Positions 1-9,705 of a DNA stretch of 64,000 nucleotides are shown here, in pieces. A program made the translations under genes and the position numbers. The DNA is taken from contig OW569367.1 of NCBI GenBank assembly GCA_937625935.1, forward strand, positions 248,001-312,000, given 5' to 3'. The DNA comes from Tetramitus jugosus (lineage: Eukaryota; Heterolobosea; Eutetramitea; Acrasida; Vahlkampfiidae). Every line of letters starts with the position of its first letter. The first letter of the stretch is position 1. The notes below the pieces were generated by a model. The model had not been told where the DNA came from. It worked only from the letters and a program-made list of their open reading frames with translations, and made no database searches.

Positions 1-159
1 TTGCAAAGGAAATTTTTTGTGCCTGTTTTGATTGCTTGTTGAATCAACAAGTACTTGACCGCATCCTAAGCAGAACCATGAGGCAGTATTCATTATAATA
101 CTCTTGGCTGAGACGGAACCACAGCCGGAACAGAACCATTGATGAGATGTGGCAACCAT
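1..159 (-). CDS. Cys-rich (zinc-ribbon-like) protein, N-terminal part, runs off left edge
   Basis: The minus strand is open from an ATG at 159-157 to base 1 in one frame, giving 53 residues with no stop. The peptide holds two near-identical motifs, WFCSGCG (about residues 8-14) and WFCLGCG (about 28-34). Four Cys arranged as two CxxC pairs spaced about 17 residues apart is typical of a small zinc-binding fold. The segment after the second pair is polar. The rest of the gene lies outside the window, so neither family nor length can be judged. An upstream exon cannot be excluded, but no ATG extends the frame. Confidence 0.55.
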   Translation of the reverse strand, partial: MVATSHQWFCSGCGSVSAKSIIMNTASWFCLGCGQVLVDSTSNQNRHKKFPLQ

Positions 160-397
160 GATCGTAAGCTTGTGTTTGTGATTGGGTGTCGTGCACCTGT
201 TTTTTTGGGCAGTCTGGAAAATTTATAGGTAGAGTTCTATTTATACGTTGAGGTCCAACGAACTACATCCTTAAGAACAGAGCATCTATCGTGAATCTGG
301 GATTTCTCATCACTAGGTGAGCATTCTTTCCCTGCTGGCCATAATTGGCCAGAATCAACATCTCCACTGACTTTGTGCCCAACAGTTCTTATACTTG

Positions 398-598
398 TTA
401 TGATAAATCGTTCTGGCTTCCTAAAATTTGGGGCAGCTCGAATTTCGACTTCCCATCATAACAAACTACACCTAGGTACACCACAGATTCGATCTCTCCA
501 ATGGACTTGAAGTCAGCAGAGACTGTGATCTGAGGGTCTTTGGTCACTGGAAGTTGTTGAGTATAGTTTCTAATTGATTCAACCTTATTAAAAAGATA
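398..598 (-). other. Open coding-like stretch, candidate last exon of the FAM227-like gene
   Basis: On the minus strand a stop-free frame of 66 codons runs from 598 to a TAA at 400-398. It has no ATG, so it cannot stand alone as a gene. Its residues read like ordinary protein, for example QLPVTKDPQITVSADFKSIG. A possible 56-base GT-AG intron (639 down to 584, donor GTATCG, acceptor AATAAG) would join it in phase to the frame of the upstream gene just before that gene's stop. It would replace the last two residues with 61 new ones. The donor is weak, so this is either a true 3' exon, an alternative exon, or a relic. Confidence 0.35.
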
Positions 599-630
599 TT
601 ACAAAAACTCAATGGAGGTATGTCGTCCAT

Positions 631-2608
631 TTACGATACTTGCACATTCTTCAGATTCACATTTTTCAAACTTAGCTCTTCCTTCCAATGGTAATCGTAC
701 TGTTCCTTCCTCACCACTCCCAAGGCAAAACCAGTGTTTGCCTTGCTCTTTCTCTTCTGCTCTCTCTCCTCTCTAATATGATCATACAAATCGCTGAGGA
801 GACGATTCTTGTCACTCAAAAAATCTTTAGCTTGGGTGTTTAGAGTTTTCATCTCTTTATGTGCCTTCCGTCTCACCCATCGAATGGTTCTATCTGTTTC
901 CTCTCTGTTTCTTTCGTCATTCTCTAGAATCATTTTCTGTCTTAATAAACTTCGTTTAAACATCTCTACACTTCTCGGCTCTGCTTTCTTCATTTGTCTT
1001 ACTGTTCTTTCCGTACTTCCAAAGAAGAAAGCATTATTTACTCCCGTCTTAGGAAGAAGGTGTTGTGTGCCTGCTTTTGCTAGTTCTACGGGTGGTCGGT
1101 GAAAACGGCTCAATAATGGGCTCATGGTGTATGAATTCCAGAATCTATTGTCAATATTCATATCCTTCACCAAGGGAGTGCTCTTAGAATAGTGATATGT
1201 ATTATCCATGCTTGTTTTGACCCTCGCACGAACTGATGTTGGCTTTCTTTTGCGTGCGGATGGAGCCGTGGTCACTTTTCTGTCGATTAGCGAGAGCGTA
1301 CACTGACGACGTATCATATTGTGCACTGATTGAACACTATAACGAGGACTTTCGATTCTCTGTTGAGTTTCTAAATCCTCTCTAATCCCTTGAAAACTTA
1401 CTGCCGTTTCCCTCACTGCTGAAATCTCATGTTCTTCTTCTATTCTGCTCTTATGATCGGTACCTGCACCTCGAAACAAGTCGGAAAGAGCATGCTTTGA
1501 TGAATCATCTACTGTTTCAATCGATACTATATCGTTATCATCTGCTACGACTTCTGATATTTCTTCGTTTTCCTCTAAAATATCCTTGTGCTTTCGATCT
1601 TTTCGCTGATTATCCCAATGTTTTGGAAAATATTTTAGAATTCCTCTCTCTATCACATTCTTTCTTAACCGTATTCCTGTTAACATTTCAGATATCAATT
1701 CGTAGACTCTCATTTTAAAAGAGCTGGAACTAACTGCTTTAGATCCTGGAAAGTGATGCCTGAATCCCTTTACGATAGAATATGATATTGCATAGTGGTA
1801 ACAATCGAAGAACGCATCCCGATCATCCCTACTCATTTTCCAAAATAAACCTCGAATAGAGTTTGACATTTCATCTACCATTGATGTCAGTGAACTATCT
1901 GACATTGACTGTTGTTGAAAAAATGCACAAAACACGAACCAGAAACAGGTATTCAGTACAGTTCGAGATTCACAATTGTCAAAATACGACTTAAACTTTG
2001 CCATGTTCTTCACTGGTAATCTAATTCGTTTCACTGTTAACAAAACCGTTGAATCCAACTTGATATCGAAGGGTGGATTCTCAATAGATGTAAACTTTAT
2101 ATGCTATCAAATATATAATTAGAAGTTGTTGATACTTCAGCATCAAGTTCATCCACATTTAGTATCCTGATAACTCACTTACCGTAACATCCCTCGGCTC
2201 TTCCTCTTCCAACAACTCCTTGAATCCAAAACTTATCATACTAGGACTCCTAATTGGAGAAGAGCTCGAAGAAAGATTATCAACTTCAGTCAAATTGAAA
2301 ATCTTTGGTAGAGATAGAGATGACAAGGATCTCTCTCTTTGATGATCAGTAGTAGGTCCGGTTTGTTTTTTGAAGCTCTGAAAGAACAATGATTTGTTGG
2401 GAGAGACCTCCTTGCGGGTAATGGGAGAAACATGAGCACTGGATCCCGTTGTGCTGAATCTTCGTGTGTTCGAACCATTTCCAGAAGAAGCACTGAGCAA
2501 ATCCCCTATTCTGGTCGCAGGTGGCTGTGTCTTCTTATCATGCAATGACAGAGCATACTCTGTAAGGTGGGATCCCTCGCCAGTTCCTTCTCTCCAACTC
2601 CTCTCCAT
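631..2608 (-). CDS. FAM227-like (FWWh region) protein, two exons
   Basis: Exon 1 is 2608-2183 and exon 2 is 2103-631, giving 632 residues. The intron 2182-2104 (79 bases) has a canonical GTAAGT donor and a TAG acceptor, both in phase 0. Exon 2 is often read from a TTG at 2058, but the frame is open upstream and no ATG fits, which supports splicing. Exon 1 is Ser-rich and probably disordered. Exon 2 carries NTCFWFVFCAFFQ, then an alternation of aromatic and Ser residues (FRHHFPGS), and later YHYSKSTPLVKDM. These resemble the FWWh region and the 'SPL' segment of FAM227 proteins, which occur mostly in ciliated eukaryotes; this is pattern recall, not an alignment. The C-terminal third is charged and probably coiled-coil. 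A third exon at 583-398 is possible. Confidence 0.6.
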
Positions 2609-2776
2609 GATGGCCGATAATCTCGTTGGGGGTGGAAATTTTTGTAGCTTGCAAAAGAGCGCGAAAACTTAACTGTTCCGTCATCTGGCCAGAAATAGAA
2701 TTCATTTGGGATGGCGACATTGATTCCAAAGTAAAATAACAAAAGCAAAAACGTCATCAAAAGCATCGAACACAAC

Positions 2777-3361
2777 ATGTTGCGTACCACTCCATCCCTT
2801 GCCAAGACTCTGTCAGTCATCAGAACACAACAAAAGCCATTGTTTGTTGCTTCCAACCGTTTCTATGCCACTGCAAGCACATTGAATGTGACTCCACAGC
2901 CTGCCATTACACTGTACGATGCTGAAACCAAGGATCCAGTCACCACTGATCAACTATTCAAGAACAATCGCAAGGTTGTCGTGTTTGGTGTCCCTGGTGC
3001 ATTCACTCCAACTTGCTCCAACAAGCACGTGCCATCCTATCAACAACAATTCGAAGAATTGTTGAAGAACAAGGTGGATGAAGTCATTTGCTTGTCTGTC
3101 AATGATGTTTTCGTCATGAAAGCTTGGAGAGAAAGTGTTGGTGAGAAGAAGATTCGTTATTTGGCTGATCCTGCTGCCAATTTTGTAAAGTCACTCGGTC
3201 TCGATGTTGACTTGAGTGGAGCCAACTTGGGTGTCAGAAGCAAGAGATTCTCCATGTTGGTCGACAATGGCAAGGTCAAGTTCTTGAACATTGAAGACTC
3301 TCCAGGCAACTTTGACAAGACAAGTGCTGAACACTTGTTGGAACAATTGAAATCCAATTAA
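2777..3361 (+). CDS. PRDX5: Peroxiredoxin, PRDX5 type, mitochondrial
   Basis: A 194-residue thiol peroxidase that reduces H2O2 and organic peroxides. The first about 33 residues are rich in Arg, Ser and Thr with no acidic residue, as in a mitochondrial presequence (MLRTTPSLAKTLSVIRT). The peroxidatic Cys is Cys80 in the PGAFTPTCS motif, with the family Thr at 77 and the conserved Arg in GVRSKRFSM. There is no obvious C-terminal resolving Cys, so it may work as a one-Cys enzyme using an external thiol. It is divergent from the FAM227-like gene with about 170 bases between the two starts, a probable shared promoter. The ATG at 2777 is the first one in frame. Confidence 0.93.
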   Translation: MLRTTPSLAKTLSVIRTQQKPLFVASNRFYATASTLNVTPQPAITLYDAETKDPVTTDQLFKNNRKVVVFGVPGAFTPTCSNKHVPSYQQQFEELLKNKVDEVICLSVNDVFVMKAWRESVGEKKIRYLADPAANFVKSLGLDVDLSGANLGVRSKRFSMLVDNGKVKFLNIEDSPGNFDKTSAEHLLEQLKSN

Positions 3362-3537
3362 ATACACATCTTCACTCCATTGTCCAACCTCGCATGTTGT
3401 CCACACATTCAGAATGTTCTAGCTGCTGTGTTTTTGGTTTTGATTGGGTCGGCAAAATCTGAATATTATTTTAAGAATTCTCTTTTTCTCTCATTCAACA
3501 ACAAAATCAATTAGAAGAAACATCTATTCCCACAACA

Positions 3538-5574
3538 ATGTCAGTAGTAGATCTATCCATCTTAACCAGAGGCCTTCCCTCCACTTTGCCACCTGCTCCC
3601 AAGCAAGCAAGATCTCCACATGTGCCTCATGCACCAAGCAAGCCAATTGATCAAATTTTGACCACGAGACAACAAAAGGAACTTGCACTGAGAAATGCCC
3701 TTCGTTATTTCCCAAATGAATGGCACGAAGAGCTACTCGAAGAATTCAATCAAGAGCTAAGAGAATATGGTCATATTTACATGTATCGTTTCAAGCCAAC
3801 AGAATATGAGATGAAAGCGTATCCATTGGCTGATTATTTGCCTCATGTCAAGTGTCAACAAGCAGCTGCTGTCATGCTCATGATTATGAACAATTTGGAT
3901 CAGAGAGTGGCTCAGTTCCCAGAGGAGTTGGTCACTTATGGTACTAATGGTTCTGTTTTTCAGAATTGGGCTCAATTCTTGCTCGTTATGAGATACTTGA
4001 GTCAAATGACTGATGAACAAACATTGGTCATGTACAGTGGTCACCCAATGGGCTTGTTCCCATCTCACAAGGAAGCTCCAAGAGTGGTTGTCACTAACGG
4101 AATGGTCGTTCCAAACTATTCCACAAGAGAAGACTATGAATTGATGTATGCACTCGGTGTGACACAATATGGACAAATGACTGCTGGAAGTTATTGCTAC
4201 ATTGGTCCACAGGGTATTGTTCACGGAACTACTTTGACTATTTTGGGTGCTGGTAGAAAGTACTTGGGTTTGGAGGACTTGAGTGGTAAGGTGTTTGTGA
4301 CATCGGGTCTAGGTGGTATGTCTGGTGCACAACCAAAGGCAGGAACCATTTGTGGATGTGTTTCTGTGACTGCCGAAGTGAACGAAGCTGCTTTGATGAA
4401 GAGATATGAGCAAGGATGGGTGATGGAAGTGGTGCGTGACTTGGACAGTTGCGTTGCCATGATTAAGAAGGGAAGAATCGAGAAGAAGCCATTGTCAATT
4501 GCCTATTTGGGCAATGTGGTTGATTTATGGGAGAGATTGGCACAGGAGGAAGAAATGGTTGTCGAATTGGCCAGTGATCAGACAAGTTGTCACAATGTTT
4601 TCAATGGTGGATATTACCCTGTAGGACTCACTGTTGAAGAGTCAAATGAATTGATGAGAACAAATCAGGAAGAGTTTAAGAAACGCGTCCAGGAATCATT
4701 GAGAAGACAAGTGAAGGCCATTAATGTATTGACCGAAAGAGGTATGAAGTTCTGGGATTACGGAAACTCGTTCTTGCTCGAAGCAAGCAGAGCCGGTGCA
4801 GATGTGCTCGACAAGAATGATGTAACTGGACAAAACTTCCGCTATCCATCCTACGTTCAAGATATTATGGGTGATATCTTTAGTTTGGGATTCGGTCCAT
4901 TCCGGTGGGTATGCCTCTCTGGCAATCCAGCTGACCTCGAAGAGACTGATCGAATTGCCGCTGAAGTTATTGACCAACTGACACAGATTTCACCTCTCAG
5001 CGCCAAGCAACAGTACGGTGACAATTACAAATGGATTATTCAAGCAGGAGAGAACAAGCTTGTCGTTGGTAGTCAAGCTAGAATTTTGTACAGTGATCTG
5101 GAAGGCAGAAGAAAGATTGCTCTTGCCTTCAATGAAGCCGTTGCCAGTGGTAAAATTGGTCCTATTGCAATCTCAAGAGATCACCACGATGTTTCTGGTG
5201 CTGATTCACCATGGAGAGAGACCAGCAACGTGTATGATGGCTCATTCAAGACTGCTGATATGGCTGTGCACACAGTGATTGGAAACAGTTTCAGAGGAGC
5301 CACCTGGATCGCACTACACAACGGTGGAGGAACAGGCTGGGGAGAGGCAATCAACTGCGGTTTCGGTCTAGTACTCGATGGATCACCAGAGGCAAGCAAC
5401 AGAGCTAACAACATGTTGTTCTGGGATGTGGCCAACGGATTGAGCAGAAGATGCTGGAGCGGTAACTCCAATGCCATTGAAACTGTTGACCGTGTTATGC
5501 AACAGTACGGAGATTTGACCGTGACCATGCCTCAACAGGTGTCTGATGACTTGCTAAAGAAGGCTCAACTCTAG
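3538..5574 (+). CDS. UROC1: Urocanate hydratase
   Basis: A 678-residue urocanase, which converts urocanate to imidazolonepropionate in histidine breakdown using tightly bound NAD+ as electrophile. Full length for the eukaryotic form. Recognisable blocks are YGTNGSVFQNWAQF, MYSGHPMGLFPS, the Gly-rich VTSGLGGMSGAQ nucleotide-binding loop, the Cys-containing RWVCLSGNP (Cys459), and the C-terminal ISRDHHDVSG and LHNGGGTGWGEA blocks. The start sits after an A-rich leader (ACAACAATG). No other histidine-catabolic gene is present in the window. No presequence is seen, so it is probably cytosolic. Confidence 0.96.
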   Translation: MSVVDLSILTRGLPSTLPPAPKQARSPHVPHAPSKPIDQILTTRQQKELALRNALRYFPNEWHEELLEEFNQELREYGHIYMYRFKPTEYEMKAYPLADYLPHVKCQQAAAVMLMIMNNLDQRVAQFPEELVTYGTNGSVFQNWAQFLLVMRYLSQMTDEQTLVMYSGHPMGLFPSHKEAPRVVVTNGMVVPNYSTREDYELMYALGVTQYGQMTAGSYCYIGPQGIVHGTTLTILGAGRKYLGLEDLSGKVFVTSGLGGMSGAQPKAGTICGCVSVTAEVNEAALMKRYEQGWVMEVVRDLDSCVAMIKKGRIEKKPLSIAYLGNVVDLWERLAQEEEMVVELASDQTSCHNVFNGGYYPVGLTVEESNELMRTNQEEFKKRVQESLRRQVKAINVLTERGMKFWDYGNSFLLEASRAGADVLDKNDVTGQNFRYPSYVQDIMGDIFSLGFGPFRWVCLSGNPADLEETDRIAAEVIDQLTQISPLSAKQQYGDNYKWIIQAGENKLVVGSQARILYSDLEGRRKIALAFNEAVASGKIGPIAISRDHHDVSGADSPWRETSNVYDGSFKTADMAVHTVIGNSFRGATWIALHNGGGTGWGEAINCGFGLVLDGSPEASNRANNMLFWDVANGLSRRCWSGNSNAIETVDRVMQQYGDLTVTMPQQVSDDLLKKAQL

Positions 5575-5653
5575 AAAGCAAAAAGGTACTGGATCATCAA
5601 AACATGGAACGAAATAATTAAATGACATTTTTACTTGTTGTTCAGAGATCCGT

Positions 5654-6115
5654 TTACAAATCAACACTTCCAGAGTGATTGACAGCATCTGGCAAAGACT
5701 TTGCTCTGCGAACAAACGCAATAAATAAGACAGAGGACACAAAAGTCACCAAATCAACAATGAGCATAAAGATTCCAATTGTAATTGCTCCATTGGTGTA
5801 CCATCTTCTGACTTCTCCCTTGGTGGAAGCGCCCCAGTAAATGACAGAAATGAACAACAAAACAATTTCCAAGAGAACGGCAACAGAGTGACCGATCGAA
5901 CAGTACCATCCGACATCGGCATTTCCTTCGCTTGACTCTGTTGAAAGTGCACTGAGAACACCAAACAATCCAACAATGGAAACACCAATGTGAACCATGG
6001 AGATGATCATTGGGAACCACATGTAGAGACCTGGTAACATGAATAGAAGAGTGGTGATCATTGAGATGAAGATACTCGCTAAGAGTATGATTCTGACGAT
6101 AGCAATCGTGTTCAT
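5654..6115 (-). CDS. Small four-TM membrane protein, unknown
   Basis: A 153-residue hydrophobic protein with about four predicted membrane spans (residues about 5-30, 35-57, 72-96 and 107-133). The N-terminus MNTIAIVRIILLAS lacks a cleavable signal look, and the C-tail after VRRAKS is short and polar. The layout recalls tetraspan families (claudin, MARVEL), but the family Cys motifs are absent, so no family is assigned. It is convergent with urocanase, 79 bases between stops. It starts 145 bases downstream of the stop of the next minus-strand gene (6261). Confidence 0.75.
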   Translation of the reverse strand: MNTIAIVRIILLASIFISMITTLLFMLPGLYMWFPMIISMVHIGVSIVGLFGVLSALSTESSEGNADVGWYCSIGHSVAVLLEIVLLFISVIYWGASTKGEVRRWYTNGAITIGIFMLIVDLVTFVSSVLFIAFVRRAKSLPDAVNHSGSVDL

Positions 6116-6260
6116 TTTGAGAAATAAGTAACGTTGGTGATTACGTGTGTTGTTGATGTTTTGGTGTGTTTTTTTTGTGGTAGGGGAAAAATTTGACCGA
6201 TCTCTGTCGGGGTCTGTGAATTGGAGTGTTCTGGATGGGAGTGAGAAGGAGAAGAAGGAC

Positions 6261-7940
6261 TCAGAGTGTTGTATTGGACATGAATTGGTTAAAGTAGTTG
6301 TGCAATTCTTTGGCTAACCTGTGGAACAGCACTTTGACGTTTTGTCCTGTCCTTGCACTTGTTTCAAAGTATTGAGCATGAATACTGTCGGCAAACTCTT
6401 GTCCATCTTGAAACGAGATGACTCGTGCTGCGTCATTGTCAATCTTATTGGCAATAACCATAAATACGACATGCTGTCTCGTCCTTGTCTTGCTTTTCGT
6501 ATTGACCTGCACCGATCGATCAATATAATCCTTTACTTCCTCCAGCCATTCACGCTTGACATGAATGAAAGACTGAGCGTCACACACATTGTAAACGAGC
6601 ACAACTGCGTGACAGCCTTGATAGTACACTTGCCTGAAATCTGAATAATCGAGATCACCAGCCGCGTCCCACAACTGGAGCTGAACACGTTGCTTTCGCT
6701 TTACCAGCGGCGTGTTGTTTCCACTATTACTACCGCTGCTATTTGCATTGAATGACATGGATGTCGTGTAGGGCACTGGTGATCTACCATTGATCGATGT
6801 GTACCGACTATGAGCTGGAAGTGATTTAGCAGGAGATGGCATACGACCCGATCTGCCCGGTATCAGACTAGATGACACAGTCAACAGAGAACCCTGAACC
6901 GATGACATATTCTTGATCGATAGAGAGGTGGATGAAGTGGAGGGTGATATCGTTGGCTTCTCTTCGCTATTGGCATTGTTTAATCGGTTTATATTTGTTG
7001 TTTCTACCTCTATCGTGCAATTACTAAACTCAATGCCTATCGTTTGACTCGTATCTTCAGAAAACGTGTTGGATTCATACCGGCTAATGAGACTACTCTT
7101 ACCGACAGAAGAATCTCCCAATAAAATAACCTTAAATTGTTCGATATAATCACGCGTCACCAGCACAAACGACGAATCATTGTTCACACTCTGAGCAATA
7201 CCATTATTCATCACACTGCCACTACCATTATGACTACTCTGTACGCTACTGCTTCCAATCGTGTTATTAATACTGTTGGATCGACTGTGATTTCCTCGTT
7301 TTTGTTGCCTGCTATTGTTCGACATTGTTCCCACATGACTGCTACTCGCAGTATTATTGTTATTGTAGCTCTGATAAGATGAGTATTGTGAATGATTGTT
7401 TGGTAAACCTCTTCTGAGACTACCTTGTATCATGTTTCGTTTGTGAGATTGGAGAGGAATTTGTGGAGGTTGTCTTGCACTGTGTTGATGTAGATTGTTG
7501 AATCGATAGTAGACATCATCATCAGCTGGTTCATCGTCCATCATCATCATCATGGCTCCATTATTGTTATTATTGTTGTTATAGTGGTGTTCATCGTTGG
7601 GCATCAAATCTTCATCATCGATATTGGGTTGGAAGAATAGCTCATGGCTACTATTATCATTATATTGTGGTTGTTCAGTGTTGGGTGGATCTAACGTTGT
7701 TGTTTCTTCAATGATATCACATTTGGGTAAGTTGGATGGAGGTATACTATCAAATTCGTTCAATGAAGCAGTTAAGCTATTCCCAATTGTAGCTTGTGAA
7801 GCCGTAGTTGCACTGCGATTATTTCCCCGATTGGCGCGAGCAAGGATCGAAGTTTTGGAATTGATGTCGTCGGATAATTCAGAAAACTCGGAATTTTCGT
7901 CTTCGCTGTTGCTATTGAAGCATGTAAGGAGTCGTCTCAT
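6261..7940 (-). CDS. Rab/Ras-like small GTPase with long N-terminal extension and internal insertion
   Basis: A 559-residue protein, over twice the size of a Rab. Residues 1-265 are Asn/Ser/His-rich and probably disordered, with poly-Asn and poly-Met runs near 121-134. The GTPase core begins at about 268: P-loop GDSSVGKSS (275-283), switch I region SQTIGIEF, then about 100 inserted Ser-rich residues (about 315-414). After that come G3 as WDAAGDLD (424-431), G4 NKID (498-501) and G5 ETSAR (526-530). The usual Gln of DTAGQE is Asp here, so intrinsic GTPase activity may be altered. The C-terminus ends SNTTL with no Cys, so it cannot be prenylated in the normal way. Closest in feel to Rab proteins; the exact subfamily is not resolved. 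Confidence 0.85.
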   Translation of the reverse strand: MRRLLTCFNSNSEDENSEFSELSDDINSKTSILARANRGNNRSATTASQATIGNSLTASLNEFDSIPPSNLPKCDIIEETTTLDPPNTEQPQYNDNSSHELFFQPNIDDEDLMPNDEHHYNNNNNNNGAMMMMMDDEPADDDVYYRFNNLHQHSARQPPQIPLQSHKRNMIQGSLRRGLPNNHSQYSSYQSYNNNNTASSSHVGTMSNNSRQQKRGNHSRSNSINNTIGSSSVQSSHNGSGSVMNNGIAQSVNNDSSFVLVTRDYIEQFKVILLGDSSVGKSSLISRYESNTFSEDTSQTIGIEFSNCTIEVETTNINRLNNANSEEKPTISPSTSSTSLSIKNMSSVQGSLLTVSSSLIPGRSGRMPSPAKSLPAHSRYTSINGRSPVPYTTSMSFNANSSGSNSGNNTPLVKRKQRVQLQLWDAAGDLDYSDFRQVYYQGCHAVVLVYNVCDAQSFIHVKREWLEEVKDYIDRSVQVNTKSKTRTRQHVVFMVIANKIDNDAARVISFQDGQEFADSIHAQYFETSARTGQNVKVLFHRLAKELHNYFNQFMSNTTL

Positions 7941-8490
7941 TTTTGTAAGATAATAATGACTATTGGTTGTGAATTGTTGCTGTTTGTTTGAAAAAATTGA
8001 GTGTTTGAAGTCGCTTGGTTGGTCGTGTTATGAGTTGTGATGATGTGTGAATGAACCCGGTCCACCAAAAATGAAAACTTCTTCTTTTGTTATTATGGTG
8101 GTGAGGTTGTTTGTTGTTTGTTCTCAGAAGTGTGTCGATGACGAATTCCACCTCCAAAGAACTACAAAACTTTGACGCATCACCCATCCAACTCGCGGTT
8201 GGATTCGATAATTCGGAGATTGTGCCTCATTGATGATTGTGTACGTGTCCATTCAGAACCCCACATGCACAAGAAACCAACGACAACCCAAACAACCATC
8301 TTCTCACCATTTCAAATTTTCTGAAAAGCTTCGATGAGAACAATGTGAATTCAACTTTATCTCGACTGGTCTCTTCAGACCTTGTTGGTGACACCAAAAA
8401 TAGCAGACGAGTGTTCTCCGCAAAACGCAACAAAACTCCACAAACCACCACCTGTGGAGCAAACAGCAAAACAACATTGACAACAAAAGC
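7941..8490. other. Divergent intergenic region
   Basis: This 550-base gap separates the Rab-like gene (minus) from the CDK (plus) and should hold both promoters. Open frames of 75-126 codons exist on both strands, but none has a recognisable motif or good context. The last 50 bases before 8491 are A-rich, as in other leaders here. Nothing else is seen. Confidence 0.5.
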
Positions 8491-9402
8491 ATGCCTAAAA
8501 AATACAAAAAAATTGAAAAGATTGGTGAGGGCACATACGGTATCGTTTACAAGGCCATTCGTACCGATGATAGCAACAATAACAACAACATGGTTGCTCT
8601 CAAAAAAATTAGACTAGAGAATGAGAATGAAGGAGTGCCATGTACTGCTATTCGAGAGATTGCACTGCTCAAAGAGCTTCATCATCCCAATATTGTTCAA
8701 CTACTCGATGTGATTCACTCTGAGCGATCATTGACACTTGTTTTCGAGTATTTGGATCAGGGTGACCTCCATTCCTATATGAACATGAATGGTAAATTAT
8801 CGTATCGAACCATTGTTTCATTTATGCATCAATTGTTGAAGGGATTGGTCTATTGTCATGCAAAGAGCATATTGCATAGGGATTTAAAGCCTCATAATCT
8901 GCTCATTAATCGATATGGAGAGTTGAAGCTTGCAGATTTTGGATTGGCAAGAGCGTTTGCGATACCAGTGAAAAAATTGACTCATGAAGTTGTTACACTG
9001 TGGTATAGAGCTCCGGATGTGTTGTTGGGAAATCAACAGTATGGATCAGCGGTGGACATGTGGTCCGTTGGATGTATTTTTGTGGAGATGATGACTGGAT
9101 CGCCTCCGTTTGCTGAGACAAGTGAGCTCATGCAGCTCAAGAGGATATTTTCTGTCATGGGAACACCGAGTGTGCAATCTTGGCCTTCGATTGTCGATTT
9201 ACCTGCCTATGAAGCAATGCTTCGAAGTTCAGAGCTCATGAGCACTCACTACAATGCTGTTCCGTTGCAAGTGGCGTTCAAGCGGTTCGCTAATCATCCT
9301 GAAGCGCTGGACTTGGTGCAAAGGATGTTGAGATATGACCCTGCGAGTCGTATTTCAGCAAATGATGCACTTGGTCATCCCTTCTTTGCCTCACTTCATT
9401 AA
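8491..9402 (+). CDS. Cyclin-dependent kinase with PCTAIRE helix (CDK5/PCTAIRE-like)
   Basis: A 303-residue Ser/Thr kinase consisting almost only of the catalytic domain. Landmarks in order: Gly loop [12 protein letters not shown] (residues 11-22), a five-Asn insert before the VALKK lysine, the cyclin-binding helix PCTAIRE, catalytic loop [11 protein letters not shown] in [10 protein letters not shown], and the T-loop with [17 protein letters not shown]. The T-loop Thr is kept, so CAK-type activation is possible. PCTAIRE is the helix of CDK16-18, while the RAPDVLLG region recalls CDK5/Pho85. The mitotic helix would be PSTAIRE, so this is probably not the main CDK1. It needs a cyclin partner, which is not in the window. 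Confidence 0.93.
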   Translation: MPKKYKKIEKIGEGTYGIVYKAIRTDDSNNNNNMVALKKIRLENENEGVPCTAIREIALLKELHHPNIVQLLDVIHSERSLTLVFEYLDQGDLHSYMNMNGKLSYRTIVSFMHQLLKGLVYCHAKSILHRDLKPHNLLINRYGELKLADFGLARAFAIPVKKLTHEVVTLWYRAPDVLLGNQQYGSAVDMWSVGCIFVEMMTGSPPFAETSELMQLKRIFSVMGTPSVQSWPSIVDLPAYEAMLRSSELMSTHYNAVPLQVAFKRFANHPEALDLVQRMLRYDPASRISANDALGHPFFASLH

Positions 9403-9705
9403 AATCATTGTATCAAATATACATTGTATCAAAGCAACATATTATCAAAACAACTGATTTGATCACAAAAATCAAGTTTCAGCTCAGGGGCAGCAACCGT
9501 AGAGTTGCGGGCGAAATTTGACCCCTCCTGAACAGCACTCATTTTGTTGAAGGTTCATGAATTCACACACGATCGCCGCACACACTCGCACACGCATCGT
9601 TCACGAAGCTCTCTCAAGAGAATGAACCACCCACAAACAAAGCAACCAAACATCCATTTTATATCAAGCTTTTAACGAAAATAACAGCAAAAACAGCAAT
9701 AAGCA
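9403..9705. other. Intergenic region between two plus-strand genes
   Basis: This 303-base spacer holds the CDK 3' UTR and the spermidine synthase promoter. A patch near 9485-9535 is richer in G and C than its surroundings, and the region just before 9706 is A-rich. No open frame, tRNA-like fold or repeat was recognised. Confidence 0.5.

Noticed and set aside
3757-4224. 155-codon minus-strand frame inside urocanase
   Set aside because: It is antisense to a highly conserved enzyme and has no motif of its own.
8237-8617. 126-codon plus-strand frame upstream of the CDK
   Set aside because: It overlaps the CDK N-terminus in another frame and has no motif; the region looks like a 5' UTR and promoter.
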